64,000 bases of DNA from Azospirillum thiophilum (GTDB lineage: Bacteria > Pseudomonadota > Alphaproteobacteria > Azospirillales > Azospirillaceae). Below the pieces are notes generated by a model that searched no databases, was not told the origin of the DNA, and saw only the letters and a list, made by a program, of their open reading frames with translations. The position numbers were made by a program, and so were the translations under genes. The DNA lies in assembly GCF_001305595.1 (NCBI RefSeq), contig NZ_CP012407.1:186001-250000 (forward strand), given 5' to 3'. Of this stretch, positions 17,301 through 26,057 are shown piece by piece; the first letter of the stretch is position 1; each line of letters opens with the position of its first letter.

Positions 17301-18047
17301 ATGCCGATACCCGGCATCTCGCCGCACGCGCCACCCATGGCTTCTGGAGCTGGACCCGTGGACTTGCCACCGGATTATGATGCGGCGTTCCTGCCGGTGT
17401 TCGATGTCGCGCGCGAAGCGACCATGAGTTCGTCTTCACGCATGTATGCATTGTACAAGGCAGTCCACCACGTTGTTGATGCCGGCATTCCAGGTGACTT
17501 CGTGGAGTGCGGGGTGTGGCGTGGCGGCTCCGTAATGGTAATGGCCCTTGCATTATTGCAACGGGGGGTCACAGATCGGACCATCCATCTGTTCGATACG
17601 TTTCAGGGCATGTCGCCGCCGTCGGACTGCGATGTGTCCCTTCTGAATGAATCCGCAGCCCACCTGCTGGAGACACAGGATCCGCAGGATCCGAAGTCCG
17701 TCTGGTGCCTGGCTAGCCTCGACGAGGTCAGGCGCAACGTCCTGTCAACCGGCTATCCGGAAGACCGATTCCACTTCGTCCCGGGCCGGGTGGAGGATAC
17801 CATACCGGCAACGGCCCCTGCCGGCATCTCATTGCTTCGGCTCGATACAGACTGGTACGCATCGACCCGGCATGAGTTGGAGCAGTTGTATCCGTTACTG
17901 GCGCTTGGCGGCGTGCTGATCGTCGATGATTACGGTCACTGGCGGGGGGCACGCCAAGCTGTTGACGAGTACTTCAGCACTCACCCCCCCATACTGCTGA
18001 ACCGCATTGACTACACGGGCCGGATCGGCGTGAAGACGGTGCCCTGA
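17301..18047 (+). CDS. TylF/MycF-type O-methyltransferase
   Basis: A 248-residue class I methyltransferase of the TylF (macrocin O-methyltransferase) family. Markers are DFVECGVWRGGSVMVMAL (SAM motif I), IHLFDTFQGM, RLDTDWYASTRHEL and GGVLIVDDYGHWRGAR, with the metal-binding Asp pair expected for this family. Family members methylate sugar hydroxyls on small molecules and, in many Gram-negative glycan clusters, O-antigen sugars. It is the last gene before the right IS701-type copy. An upstream GAGG is 15 bases from the ATG, so initiation may be weak or the start may lie further in. Confidence 0.85.
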   Translation: MPIPGISPHAPPMASGAGPVDLPPDYDAAFLPVFDVAREATMSSSSRMYALYKAVHHVVDAGIPGDFVECGVWRGGSVMVMALALLQRGVTDRTIHLFDTFQGMSPPSDCDVSLLNESAAHLLETQDPQDPKSVWCLASLDEVRRNVLSTGYPEDRFHFVPGRVEDTIPATAPAGISLLRLDTDWYASTRHELEQLYPLLALGGVLIVDDYGHWRGARQAVDEYFSTHPPILLNRIDYTGRIGVKTVP

Positions 18048-18142
18048 CGGGCGCAAGGGTGTGCCGACACGGGTCGGCCAATGCGTGCGGGTTCGTTGAC
18101 AAGTTTGCGCAAATACGCATGGATTTACCGAGAGCCCCCTAG

Positions 18143-19649
18143 TTCTACTGTGTCATAAAGCTCGCGATTGATGGCAGCATGGACATCGCTGGAGGGTTCT
18201 GGCGAGCATTCTGGCGATTGCGATGCGCAGGGTGGCGATTGAGGTCGGGACGTGGCGCTCAGGGCGCGTCGGCGGCGGCCCCGCGGGGTCGGAAGCTTTC
18301 GGGAAGGTTAGGCGCTTGGAGGCGCCCGGAGCGAGGTGGTGCTGAGGGGGGAATCGCCGCCCGTTCCCTGATCAGGAATCCGTAGGCGGCGATGCACAGC
18401 GTCGCGTGATGGTGGAATCCGCGCCAGCCCCGGCCCTCATAATGGCCGAGGCCGAGTTCCTGTTTGAGTTCGAGGTAATCGCGTTCGATGCGCCACCGCA
18501 ACTTGACGGTCTCTACCAAGTCGTCGAGCGACATTGTCTCCGGCAGTGTCGACAACCAGGACTTGGTCGGCTTCTCTTCGTCCTCGGGCCATTCGATCAG
18601 CAGCCACTCCTCCGGGCGACGCTCCGCCCGTTCCTCGTCGCGGTGCGCGGCGTGAACGCGAACGGCGGCGAAACGGGAGGTCAGCGGCGCGTTCGTGCCT
18701 TCCCGCCACGTCACGGAGCGCCAAGCCTCCGGCGCCAACCCTTCGGCCAGAGCCTTTACCGAGATCGGTTCATGTCCAGGGGCGCGGCGTAGGAGCTTCG
18801 GCGGCCGCCCTTTGCCGCTCCACGGCTTGGGCGGCAGCGGCTCCACACCGGGCGGCCAGACGGTCAGCGAGGACTGGACTCCGGCGACGTAAGTCAGCCC
18901 CAGCGCGGTCACGCCTTCGCGCAGGGCGGTGTCGTTGCCGTAGCCTGCGTCCATCAGCACCACGCCCGGCGGCAGACCCGCCGCCATGGCCGTGCGGATC
19001 TGGTCCAGCGCGATGGCGGGCTTGGTCTGGAAGAGGACCCCGTCCGGGACGCCGGTCCGCACCCGGCGCTCCGCGTCGCCGGCCCATGTCTCCGGTAGGT
19101 ACAGCCGGAAGGCGACGGGAAGGCTGGCGTGGTCGGTTGCCAGCGACAGCGACACGGCGACTTGGCAATTGTCCTGCTTGCCGATCTGGCCGCAGTACTG
19201 GCGCGTCACGCCAACGGAATGGCGCCCCTTCTTCGGCATGCCAGTATCGTCGATGATCCAGGCGCGGACCGGGCCGCGTTCCAACAGCGCCGGCAAAACC
19301 AGATCGTGCACCCCGGCCAGCACAGCGGCATCGTCCCAGGCCGCCTTGGCAACAAAATGGTGCAAGGACTGATGGGCGGCGCCGACACGTTCCGGCTCCA
19401 CCCGCGCCGCCATCGGCTCGACGCTCTTGCGCTCGCCTGGAAGGATCAATCCGGTGCAATAGGCACGAAATGGCGCCGCGCGATCAGCGTGACCTAAAGC
19501 CGGCGCCAAGCGCTCGACATACGCCGCGAACCGTGATTCAATGCCGTCTGCGGTGCCAAGGCGAGCCATACCGCCTCTCATGAACGAAGCATGAATCCCC
19601 TTATTACAACGAACCTCTGTACCATTCCAGATTTTATGACACAGTAGAA
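18143..19649 (-). mobile_element. IS701-type insertion sequence, complete copy
   Basis: A 1507-base element with 17-base terminal inverted repeats (TTCTACTGTGTCATAAA at 18143-18159 and its complement at 19633-19649). It is flanked on both sides by CTAG (18139-18142 and 19650-19653), a 4-base target duplication. It carries one transposase gene on the - strand. The part that can be compared is identical to the copy at 1-589, which lies in the opposite orientation 17.5 kb away. The intact duplication shows this copy arrived on its own as a simple insertion. Confidence 0.95.
18259..19581 (-). CDS. IS701-type DDE transposase
   Basis: A full-length 440-residue transposase. The catalytic carboxylates sit in AWIIDDTGMPKKG (first Asp), VVLMDAGYGND (second Asp) and RIERDYLELKQELGLGHYEG (Glu), in the order and spacing of IS701/IS4-group enzymes. 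The C-terminal 40 residues are Pro/Arg-rich. The frame is uninterrupted and the terminal repeats are intact, so the element should be active. The ATG at 19581 lies 70 bases inside the right end; an in-frame ATG four codons later is also possible. Confidence 0.95.
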   Translation of the reverse strand: MRGGMARLGTADGIESRFAAYVERLAPALGHADRAAPFRAYCTGLILPGERKSVEPMAARVEPERVGAAHQSLHHFVAKAAWDDAAVLAGVHDLVLPALLERGPVRAWIIDDTGMPKKGRHSVGVTRQYCGQIGKQDNCQVAVSLSLATDHASLPVAFRLYLPETWAGDAERRVRTGVPDGVLFQTKPAIALDQIRTAMAAGLPPGVVLMDAGYGNDTALREGVTALGLTYVAGVQSSLTVWPPGVEPLPPKPWSGKGRPPKLLRRAPGHEPISVKALAEGLAPEAWRSVTWREGTNAPLTSRFAAVRVHAAHRDEERAERRPEEWLLIEWPEDEEKPTKSWLSTLPETMSLDDLVETVKLRWRIERDYLELKQELGLGHYEGRGWRGFHHHATLCIAAYGFLIRERAAIPPSAPPRSGRLQAPNLPESFRPRGAAADAP

Positions 19650-19677
19650 CTAGCGTGGGCGGGCGGAAGGAAGTGCG

Positions 19678-20592
19678 ATGGGCAGGGAAACATTCTCAGG
19701 TCTGCTGATCGAAGGTCGGGCAGCAGTGGCGCGGGGAGACGAAGCGGCGGCAGAACGCTGGTTTGCCCGTGCCGTGGATGCAGAGCCAGAGAATTCTGAA
19801 GGTCATGTCGAACTTGGCCGCTGCCTGAACCGGCAAGGCGATCGCCTGGGTGCCATCCGGTCCATGAGCCGGGCTGTGGGCATCGATCCCAAGGCCCACG
19901 CCGCGCTGAACCGGCTACGCTGGCTGCTGCGCGACGAGACGCTGGACACGCCCTCGGCTCTTGCCCGTATCGAGGCCCGCGGGCTGAAGGTGGAAACCGT
20001 TTTGGACGTCGGTGCCTCGGATGGATCCTGGTCGCTGAAGGCCCGGCCCTGCTGGCCCCAGGCCCGCTACCATCTGGTGGAAGCCTTTGGCCACTGGCGG
20101 GAAAAGCTGGAGACTTTGTGCGGGGCCGAGCCGCAATTCAGCCATGTCATCGCCGCTGCCGGCGCCGAGGAGGGGGAGATCTGGTTCACCAATGATCCCG
20201 GCGCCCCCTATGGCGGAGCGGCCAGCAGCGAGCCGGGAAAAGGGTCCTGGTCGGTACCGCAGGTATCTCTGGCCGGAGAAGTGGCGCGGCTCGACTTGCC
20301 CGGCCCCTATTTGATCAAGCTGGACACGCATGGATTCGAGCGGCCGATCCTGGAAGGCGCGGCTTCCATCCTGGACCGGACCAACCTGGTGGTCATCGAG
20401 ACTTACGTCTTCCACATCCATCCCGATGCCATGCTATTCCACGAGATGTGTGCCTATATGGCCGAACGGGGGTTCCGGGTCATCGACATGTCTGAGCCGC
20501 TCTGGCGCGAGCATGACCAGGCGCTGTGGCAGGTCGATCTGTTCTTCGTCCGGGCGGACCGGCCGGAGTTCAGCCATAACAGCTACAGTTGA
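19678..20592 (+). CDS. FkbM-family methyltransferase with N-terminal TPR
   Basis: A 304-residue protein. Residues about 8-75 form two TPR-like hairpins (RGDEAAAERWFARAVDAEPE and the next unit). From residue 100 comes an FkbM-type SAM methyltransferase: VETVLDVGASDGSWSL (motif I), YLIKLDTHGFERPILEGA and LVVIETYVF. FkbM proteins in glycan clusters O-methylate sugars. A GGAAGG ribosome site precedes the ATG. The gene starts only 25 bases after the IS701-type element, so its original promoter has been displaced and expression may now depend on the IS. The next gene starts 3 bases after the stop. Confidence 0.85.
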   Translation: MGRETFSGLLIEGRAAVARGDEAAAERWFARAVDAEPENSEGHVELGRCLNRQGDRLGAIRSMSRAVGIDPKAHAALNRLRWLLRDETLDTPSALARIEARGLKVETVLDVGASDGSWSLKARPCWPQARYHLVEAFGHWREKLETLCGAEPQFSHVIAAAGAEEGEIWFTNDPGAPYGGAASSEPGKGSWSVPQVSLAGEVARLDLPGPYLIKLDTHGFERPILEGAASILDRTNLVVIETYVFHIHPDAMLFHEMCAYMAERGFRVIDMSEPLWREHDQALWQVDLFFVRADRPEFSHNSYS

Positions 20593-20595
20593 ACC

Positions 20596-22688
20596 GTGAG
20601 TGATCGCCGGACCGGGCCGCGCTTGGCCATATTGAACCCCATTGATCCGAGCCATCCCGTCGCAGAGCGCGAACTGGCGTTGCGCATTGCCCGGGCCATC
20701 GAAGGCCTGGGCTGGGAGACGGCCATCCTCAGCCGATCCTTGCAGGTGGAAACCATGGATCCGGACGGGGTGCTGTGCCTGCATCCGCAAGTCACCGCCA
20801 AGCTGACCCATCATCCCTGGTTGGCCTGCTACTGGAATCCTCCCTCTTTGCTGAAGGGGGCGAGCGACACGGCCCGGGTTCATGGCGAGGCGTTCGAGCT
20901 GACCTTCGATGCCTATCTCGTCTCCGGCTCCGGGCTGGAGAGCCATCTGGCCGGGCTGATGGCGGAGCTGGGGCGAGATCCCCCCCCTGCCTGCCCTTTC
21001 ATGTCAGCTCGCCCCGCTCCGCCCTGACGCCCAACCTGGGGCCGCACAGCCGCCTGTTCTATGTCGGCTCCAACTGGGATGGAAAACGCTATCCCACCTT
21101 GCTGCGCCGGCTGGCCGAGGCGGACGCCCTGGCCCTGCACGGCACGCAGGAACGCTGGTCGCACCTTCCCGAGGCCTACCAGGGTCCCTTGCCCTTCGAT
21201 GGGCGGTCGGTGATCGGGGCGGCCCACCATTGGGGCATGGGCCTGTGCCTGCATCTGCCCCAGCACCGCGCCTACGGCGTGCCCAACATGCGGGTTTTCG
21301 AACTGGCTGCCGCCGGCGCCGTCATCATCGCCGACCGCCACCCCTTCATCGAGCACTGGTTCGCCGACAACGTGCTGTATATCGATACCGACGGAGGGGA
21401 GGAAGAGACCGCCGCCCGCATTCTGGATCGCGTTGCCTGGATCCGCTCCCATCCGGCCGAAGCCCGGGCCATGGCCGCCGCCGCGCAATCCATCTTCAAC
21501 CGCCATCTCTGCCTGGAAAGGCTGCTGGAACCGCTGCCCGGCCTGTTGGCCGCCCTGGCGCGGGACCGGTCCCACCCCCGATCCCGACCCGTCCATGTCG
21601 GAGTTCTGCTGCCTGGCACCGGCGACCTGGCTGAACGTTTGAAAAGCCTGAACCGACAAAAAGACGAAGGCTGCCTGTCCTTGACCGCCTTGATCCCGGC
21701 TGCCCAGCTTTGCGCCGACAGCACGCACCTTGCGCCGGGACCGACGGGACTGACGATCCGTTCTCTGGCGGAGCCTGCCGGACCGGCGACTCTGCAGGCG
21801 GCGCTGGACGGGATCGACGCCCTGGCCATTTTGCCGGAAGGCATCGAGTGGCATCAGGGGCATCTGGCCGGACTTGCCGCCGCGGCGGAGGCGGAGGGAG
21901 GCGCCATCGCCGCCGGCATCTGGCCAGCTCCCGAGGAGCCGACCGGCTTTCCCATCGATCCGGCCGAGCCCCTGGCGCTGCCTCCGCCCGACGACGGACT
22001 GATCCCGGAAGGGCGGCGGCTGGCCCGCGCCTGGTTGCGGGCCGGAGGGTTCTATTGCCGGGTGGAACGGCTGGACGGACTGGCGGCGGAAAGCGAAGAC
22101 TGGCTGACATTGGCGCTCAACCTGCCTCCCGCTCTGGCCGAAGCCGGCGAACTGTCCCTGCCGCCCGTGCCGAGTCTGACCCTGCTCCGTCTGCCCGCTC
22201 CCACCCTCGTCCCGGCGCTGCGCGCTTGGCCCGGCGCGAAGGAACCGGAAAGCCGCGACCGGCCGCCCCGGCTGACGGGGATCAACGACCTGAACCCGGC
22301 CCTGGCAGCCAGCGTGCCCTTCCTTTGGCGCCCCGGTGATTTCGAGCAACTGCCGGCCGTGGGGCCCCTGTGGCTTTACGGCGCGGGGCAGGGGGGCGAG
22401 CTGGTGCATGACGGGCTGCCTGCGGCCGCCCGTACCCGGCTGCGGGGATTTCTGGACAGCCGCCGGCAAGGGGAAATGCTAGGCCTGCCCCTGCTGCGTC
22501 CCAGCGACCTGGATCCGGCCGAGATGGCGGCAACCACCATCATCATCGCCGCGCAATACGTGTCCGACATCCTGCTGACCTTGCGGCGCGGACAGATAGC
22601 TCCGGCCCGTATCGTGAACGCCTATCCCTACATCGCGGCCCGCCAGGAGGCGATGGCGAGGCGACAGGCCGACCCCCCGCTGCCCTGA
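20596..22688 (+). pseudogene. Glycosyltransferase, frameshifted at a C8 tract, with PglD-like C terminus
   Basis: One gene read in two frames. Frame 1 starts at GTG 20596 (RLAILNPIDPSHPVAERELA) and ends prematurely at 21027. The conserved sequence continues in another frame from about 20988 to 22688 (RLFYVGSNWDGKRYPTLLRR, GVPNMRVFELAAAGAVIIAD, HPFIEHWF), a CgeB/GT4-like donor-binding region. One extra C in the C8 run at 20980-20987 joins the frames into about 697 residues. The last 95 residues (LWLYGAGQGGELVHDGL onward) look like a PglD-type Rossmann module, also present in the next gene. Phase variation, a true mutation or a sequencing error are all possible. Confidence 0.72.
20980..20987 (+). 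repeat. Homopolymeric C8 tract at the frameshift
   Basis: Eight consecutive C residues mark the point where the glycosyltransferase frame changes. Nine would restore a single open frame. Such runs slip during replication and are the usual basis of on/off switching of surface-glycan genes in other bacteria; a base-calling error in the run would look the same. Confidence 0.7.
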
Positions 22689-22737
22689 CACCGCCTTGGC
22701 CCGAGACGTGCCGGGTGATGACGGCCGGGAAAGCCTC

Positions 22738-24330
22738 TCAGCCCTGGCGCAGCTCGGTGTAAAGGCGGATATGCGGACCGGCATCATAGATGTGCTTCAC
22801 CCCCAGGGCATGCAGGGTCGCCGTCATCGCCACCACATGTTCGCTGGCGATGATGAAGAGTCCATCCCGCAGATGGTCTGGCGGCAAATCGGCCGGACGC
22901 AGCACGGGCAGTCCGAACGCCAGGCCCGGTCGGCTGCTGTCCAGCACAGCCGTTACCGTCAGGTGCGGATGTTTCGACACCTCACCTAACACGATCCGGC
23001 CACCGCCGCCGCTGCCATAGACATAAAGCGGCCGCCCTCCAGGTAGGGCATGGAAGTCTTGCGGCCGGGACAGGGACGGCAGATCAGGCCTGTCGGCCGG
23101 CTGCCCCCAAGCCGGGGGGAGGGGGAGGGGTTGGTCGTTGCCACCGCCCCAGCGCAGGGCGGCGATGATGGGATCGAGCCGCTCGCGGTCGGCGATGCGG
23201 GTCATGGCTTCCTCTCGGCCGTCAGCCCGGAAGGCCGTGTTGTCCGCCCCGCCCTGACGCCAGTGGAAATCGGTGCTAACCCGCCAGGACGAGGCCAGCG
23301 GTGCCAGGCGGGCCAAACGGCGGATCAGCCAGGTGTCCTCGGCGAAATCAAGCCCTGGATCGGGACCGATCGACGCAAGCAGGGCCGAAGGTGCCAGGAA
23401 GGCACTGGAGTGGATGGCTATGCGTGAGAGGAACAAGGCTCCGCGGTCGGGCGGCGGCATGGCATGGAAAGTCCGATGTTCGCTCCTTGGATCGGCAGGC
23501 GGAACCGGGCCGCTCGCATCGTCCCAAACCTGCACCGCCCCGGTGATGGCGAGCGACCCGGCCAGGGCGAAGGGAGCCAGGCTGGCCACATGGTTGGGAT
23601 GAAGCGCGTCGTCATCGTCCAGCATGCCGAACAGATCGGCCTCGACGGCGGTAAGCCCGGCCCAAAGGCAAGCGCTGCGCGTCGCCGAAGCGGGACCGTC
23701 GATCAGAATCAGACGGCGCAAGCGCGGGCGCAGCCGTTCAAGTTCCGCATCCAGCCCCGGCACGGGTGCATGGCGGACGATGATGGCACCGACGCCGGGG
23801 GCCGTCTGGGCGCCAAGGCTGTCCAGGCAGCGGCGAACAAAATCGATGCTCCGCCCGCCCACACGAACGATGTAGTCGACCGACGGTCCCGATGCCGGGG
23901 TGGCGAAGCCGGCCGCGTCACACATCGCCTCCAGCAAACCGGCCAGAGCCGGGGGCGTCAAGCCGTCGAGCGGCAGCAGATGGGCAGGCCGGTCCGTGGG
24001 CACCAGGCTGTCGGTCAGAAAAGCGGCCTGTTCCGCCGTTCGTGTCAGCCAGCCGTCCTGCGACAGCACGGCATCCAGCCGCCGCCTGTCGCGGCGAAGC
24101 CTGCCGGGATCGTCATGCAGCACGCCCAACCAGGGATGGCCCGTGCGTTTGCCGGTCTCCGCCGCCAGTGACAGCACCACGTCCGGCCGGCATGCTTCCA
24201 CATCCCGCGTCAGCCGGCAGGAACGCAGCTCCCAGCCGGCGGCACACATTCCATCGCACAGCGGCACAAGCTCATCTGGAAACGGAGCGCCCTCGGGTTG
24301 GAACAGGGCAATGCGGAGGCTCACGGCCAA
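22738..24330 (-). CDS. GT2-type glycosyltransferase with PglD-like C-terminal module
   Basis: A 530-residue protein in three parts. Residues 1-145 are a Rossmann-like head (LRIALFQPEGAPFPDELVPL). Residues about 150-390 are a GT-A family 2-type domain with DYIVRVGGRSIDFVRRCLDS and the metal site FGMLDDDDALHPNHV. Residues about 435-530 open YVYGSGGGGRIVLGEV and run through AVLDSSRPGLAFGLPVLRPA, a glycine-rich module like the N-terminal domain of PglD-type sugar acetyltransferases. The same module closes the convergent frameshifted neighbour. Likely role: sugar transfer in polysaccharide assembly. Donor and acceptor are unknown. Confidence 0.8.
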   Translation of the reverse strand: MAVSLRIALFQPEGAPFPDELVPLCDGMCAAGWELRSCRLTRDVEACRPDVVLSLAAETGKRTGHPWLGVLHDDPGRLRRDRRRLDAVLSQDGWLTRTAEQAAFLTDSLVPTDRPAHLLPLDGLTPPALAGLLEAMCDAAGFATPASGPSVDYIVRVGGRSIDFVRRCLDSLGAQTAPGVGAIIVRHAPVPGLDAELERLRPRLRRLILIDGPASATRSACLWAGLTAVEADLFGMLDDDDALHPNHVASLAPFALAGSLAITGAVQVWDDASGPVPPADPRSEHRTFHAMPPPDRGALFLSRIAIHSSAFLAPSALLASIGPDPGLDFAEDTWLIRRLARLAPLASSWRVSTDFHWRQGGADNTAFRADGREEAMTRIADRERLDPIIAALRWGGGNDQPLPLPPAWGQPADRPDLPSLSRPQDFHALPGGRPLYVYGSGGGGRIVLGEVSKHPHLTVTAVLDSSRPGLAFGLPVLRPADLPPDHLRDGLFIIASEHVVAMTATLHALGVKHIYDAGPHIRLYTELRQG

Positions 24331-24519
24331 CGGCTCATCATTTGACCATCCTTACGCAGCGACACCTGCATCTGGTTCCTCTCATTCGCTTCGCCTTCGG
24401 CGCATCCGACATCGGCGCCCTTTACCTAAAACCAGACCGTGCTGCAGATGGTTGGCGCGCCAGAGAGTGTCATGATGCTCCCAGCCAGCCCCACCGGCAG
24501 CGCTTACGTCTCCGCCCCC

Positions 24520-25617
24520 TTACCCGACCGCCAGCACCGGATAGCCCTCGGGCAGATCCACCACCTGCGGCTCCGGCATCGGCCCCAGCTCCGCCACCAT
24601 CGCCCCCCAGGACCAGCCCACCCCGAAGCCGGCCATCAGCGTCTTCACCGGCCCGGCCGCCAGCTGTACCCCCATGCTGTGGCAGATCGCCAGCGGGATG
24701 GAGGCGGAGCTGGTGTTGCCGAAGCCCTGCATGTCGATGACGAAGCGGTCGGCCGGCACCTTCACGCGCTTGCGCAGATGCTCCAGCATGAAGGCGTTGG
24801 CCTGGTGCAGGACGAAGCGGTCGATGCCCTCGACGTCGGTGCCGGCATGCTCCATCGCCTCACGCAGCAGCGGCGGCACGGCGCGCAGCGTGAAGGAGAA
24901 CACCTCCGCCCCGTTCAGGGTCAGACGCGAGTCGCGCTCCAGCTGGGCGGCGGCCTCCTCGTCGGCGATCCGGCCGGCGGTGCCGACCGGCGGGATCAGG
25001 CAATGGCGCTTGCCGCCGGCCTTGACGAAGATGTGCGGCGCGCCGGCGCCGTCGGTGCCGATCACCACCGGGATGGGCGGGGCGGCGGCATCCACCTCCA
25101 GCGCGGTGGCCGATCCGGCATCGCCGAACAGCGGCAGGGTGGCGCGGTCTTCGGGGTGCAGGTGGCGGGTCGGGTTGTCGCCGCACAGCACCAGCGCCCG
25201 TTTGGCCGTCGACCCGCCCAGCAGCTTCGCCGCGATCCACAGACCGTAGACATAGCCCGAGCAGCCCAGCGGCACGTCGAAGGCCGCCGCACTGGTCGGC
25301 AGCCCCAGCCGGTGCTGCATGATGCAGGCGGTCGCCGGCAGCACATAGTCGGCGTCCTGCGAGACGAAGACCAGCACCTCCACCGTCGCCGGATCCCAGT
25401 CCAGCTGCTGCATCAGCCCTTCCGCCGCGGCGAGGCAGAGGTCCGACGCGCAATAGGGCGGCGGCAGCACGCGGCGCTCCTGGACGCCGATGGTGGCGGC
25501 CAGCTTCTTCGCCTCCTCCACCGTGAACAGGCCCGGATCCTCGACGAAGGAATGGCGCTGTGGCGGCACCACCGCGCGCAGGCCGGCGATCCGGATGCCG
25601 TCGATGATGGCTTTCAT
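24520..25617 (-). CDS. 3-oxoacyl-ACP synthase III (FabH)-like enzyme
   Basis: A 365-residue thiolase-fold enzyme. The catalytic triad of KAS III is visible: Cys119 in VPLGCSGYVYGL, His in FVLHQANAF and Asn in GFGNTSSASIP. The ATG at 25617 begins the fold (MKAIIDGIRIAGL); an extended frame upstream has no domain content. Known FabH proteins condense acyl-CoA with malonyl-ACP. Copies inside glycan clusters are often thought to make unusual acyl groups for sugar N-acylation, and the GNAT gene at 31391 would be a possible user. Only the fold and triad are certain; housekeeping fatty-acid synthesis is unlikely at this accessory locus. Confidence 0.82.
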   Translation of the reverse strand: MKAIIDGIRIAGLRAVVPPQRHSFVEDPGLFTVEEAKKLAATIGVQERRVLPPPYCASDLCLAAAEGLMQQLDWDPATVEVLVFVSQDADYVLPATACIMQHRLGLPTSAAAFDVPLGCSGYVYGLWIAAKLLGGSTAKRALVLCGDNPTRHLHPEDRATLPLFGDAGSATALEVDAAAPPIPVVIGTDGAGAPHIFVKAGGKRHCLIPPVGTAGRIADEEAAAQLERDSRLTLNGAEVFSFTLRAVPPLLREAMEHAGTDVEGIDRFVLHQANAFMLEHLRKRVKVPADRFVIDMQGFGNTSSASIPLAICHSMGVQLAAGPVKTLMAGFGVGWSWGAMVAELGPMPEPQVVDLPEGYPVLAVG

Positions 25618-25745
25618 GGCAGTCCTGTCCTTCGCGTGTTCAAGGGCCCGGCGGGGGCCTCTTCGGAAATCGGTGGCCGGCACCATAGCGCACAGTGACG
25701 CCGGATTGGTTTCCGGAAGATTGATTGCGGCACATCGCCCCGCCG

Positions 25746-26057
25746 TCACCGCTCCGGCTCCTTTGCGGCAGGCTCCGAAACGGCAGGCTCCGGGATCAGG
25801 CCGACGGTCAGCCCGAAGGGCAGGGCCAGCCGCTCCAACGTCGCCACCGTCGGGTTGGCGGCACCGGTCTCCAGTTGCGAGACCTGCCGGGTGGTGAGGC
25901 CGAAGCTTCGCCCGAACTCCGCCTGGGTCATGCCGAAGCAGCGGCGCATGGCGCGCACCCCCTCGGCCCAGACTAGTTCGCCCCCCTCCGCCATCCGCAG
26001 CAGGGCATGGCGCGCCTCGAGCAGCGCTTCGCGGCTGGGTGGCTTACGGCGCGGCAT
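25746..26057 (-). CDS. HTH antitoxin/regulator paired with HipA-like protein
   Basis: A 103-residue DNA-binding protein. Residues about 42-80 form a Xre/Cro-type helix-turn-helix (GMTQAEFGRSFGLTTRQVSQ), preceded by a short basic head. It starts at 26057, 14 bases inside the end of the HipA-like gene, so the two are translationally coupled. In the classic hipBA operon the antitoxin gene comes first; here it follows the toxin. It should bind the HipA-like kinase and repress the operon promoter upstream of 27429. The assignment as antitoxin rests on the pairing. Confidence 0.82.
   Translation of the reverse strand: MPRRKPPSREALLEARHALLRMAEGGELVWAEGVRAMRRCFGMTQAEFGRSFGLTTRQVSQLETGAANPTVATLERLALPFGLTVGLIPEPAVSEPAAKEPER

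Noticed and set aside
18100..18115. TTTGCGCAAA palindrome near the right IS as another copy of the RES operator
   Set aside because: It is a single site without a second copy at the right spacing, and no toxin gene is next to it. Chance is likely in this sequence.
1..19653. A composite transposon bounded by the two IS701-type copies
   Set aside because: The right copy has its own CTAG duplication on both sides, so it inserted by itself. Inversion is still possible; joint transposition has no support.
24331..24519. A small gene between the GT2 and KAS III-like genes
   Set aside because: Short frames exist but have no ribosome site or recognisable sequence. It is treated as a spacer, possibly with decayed mobile DNA.
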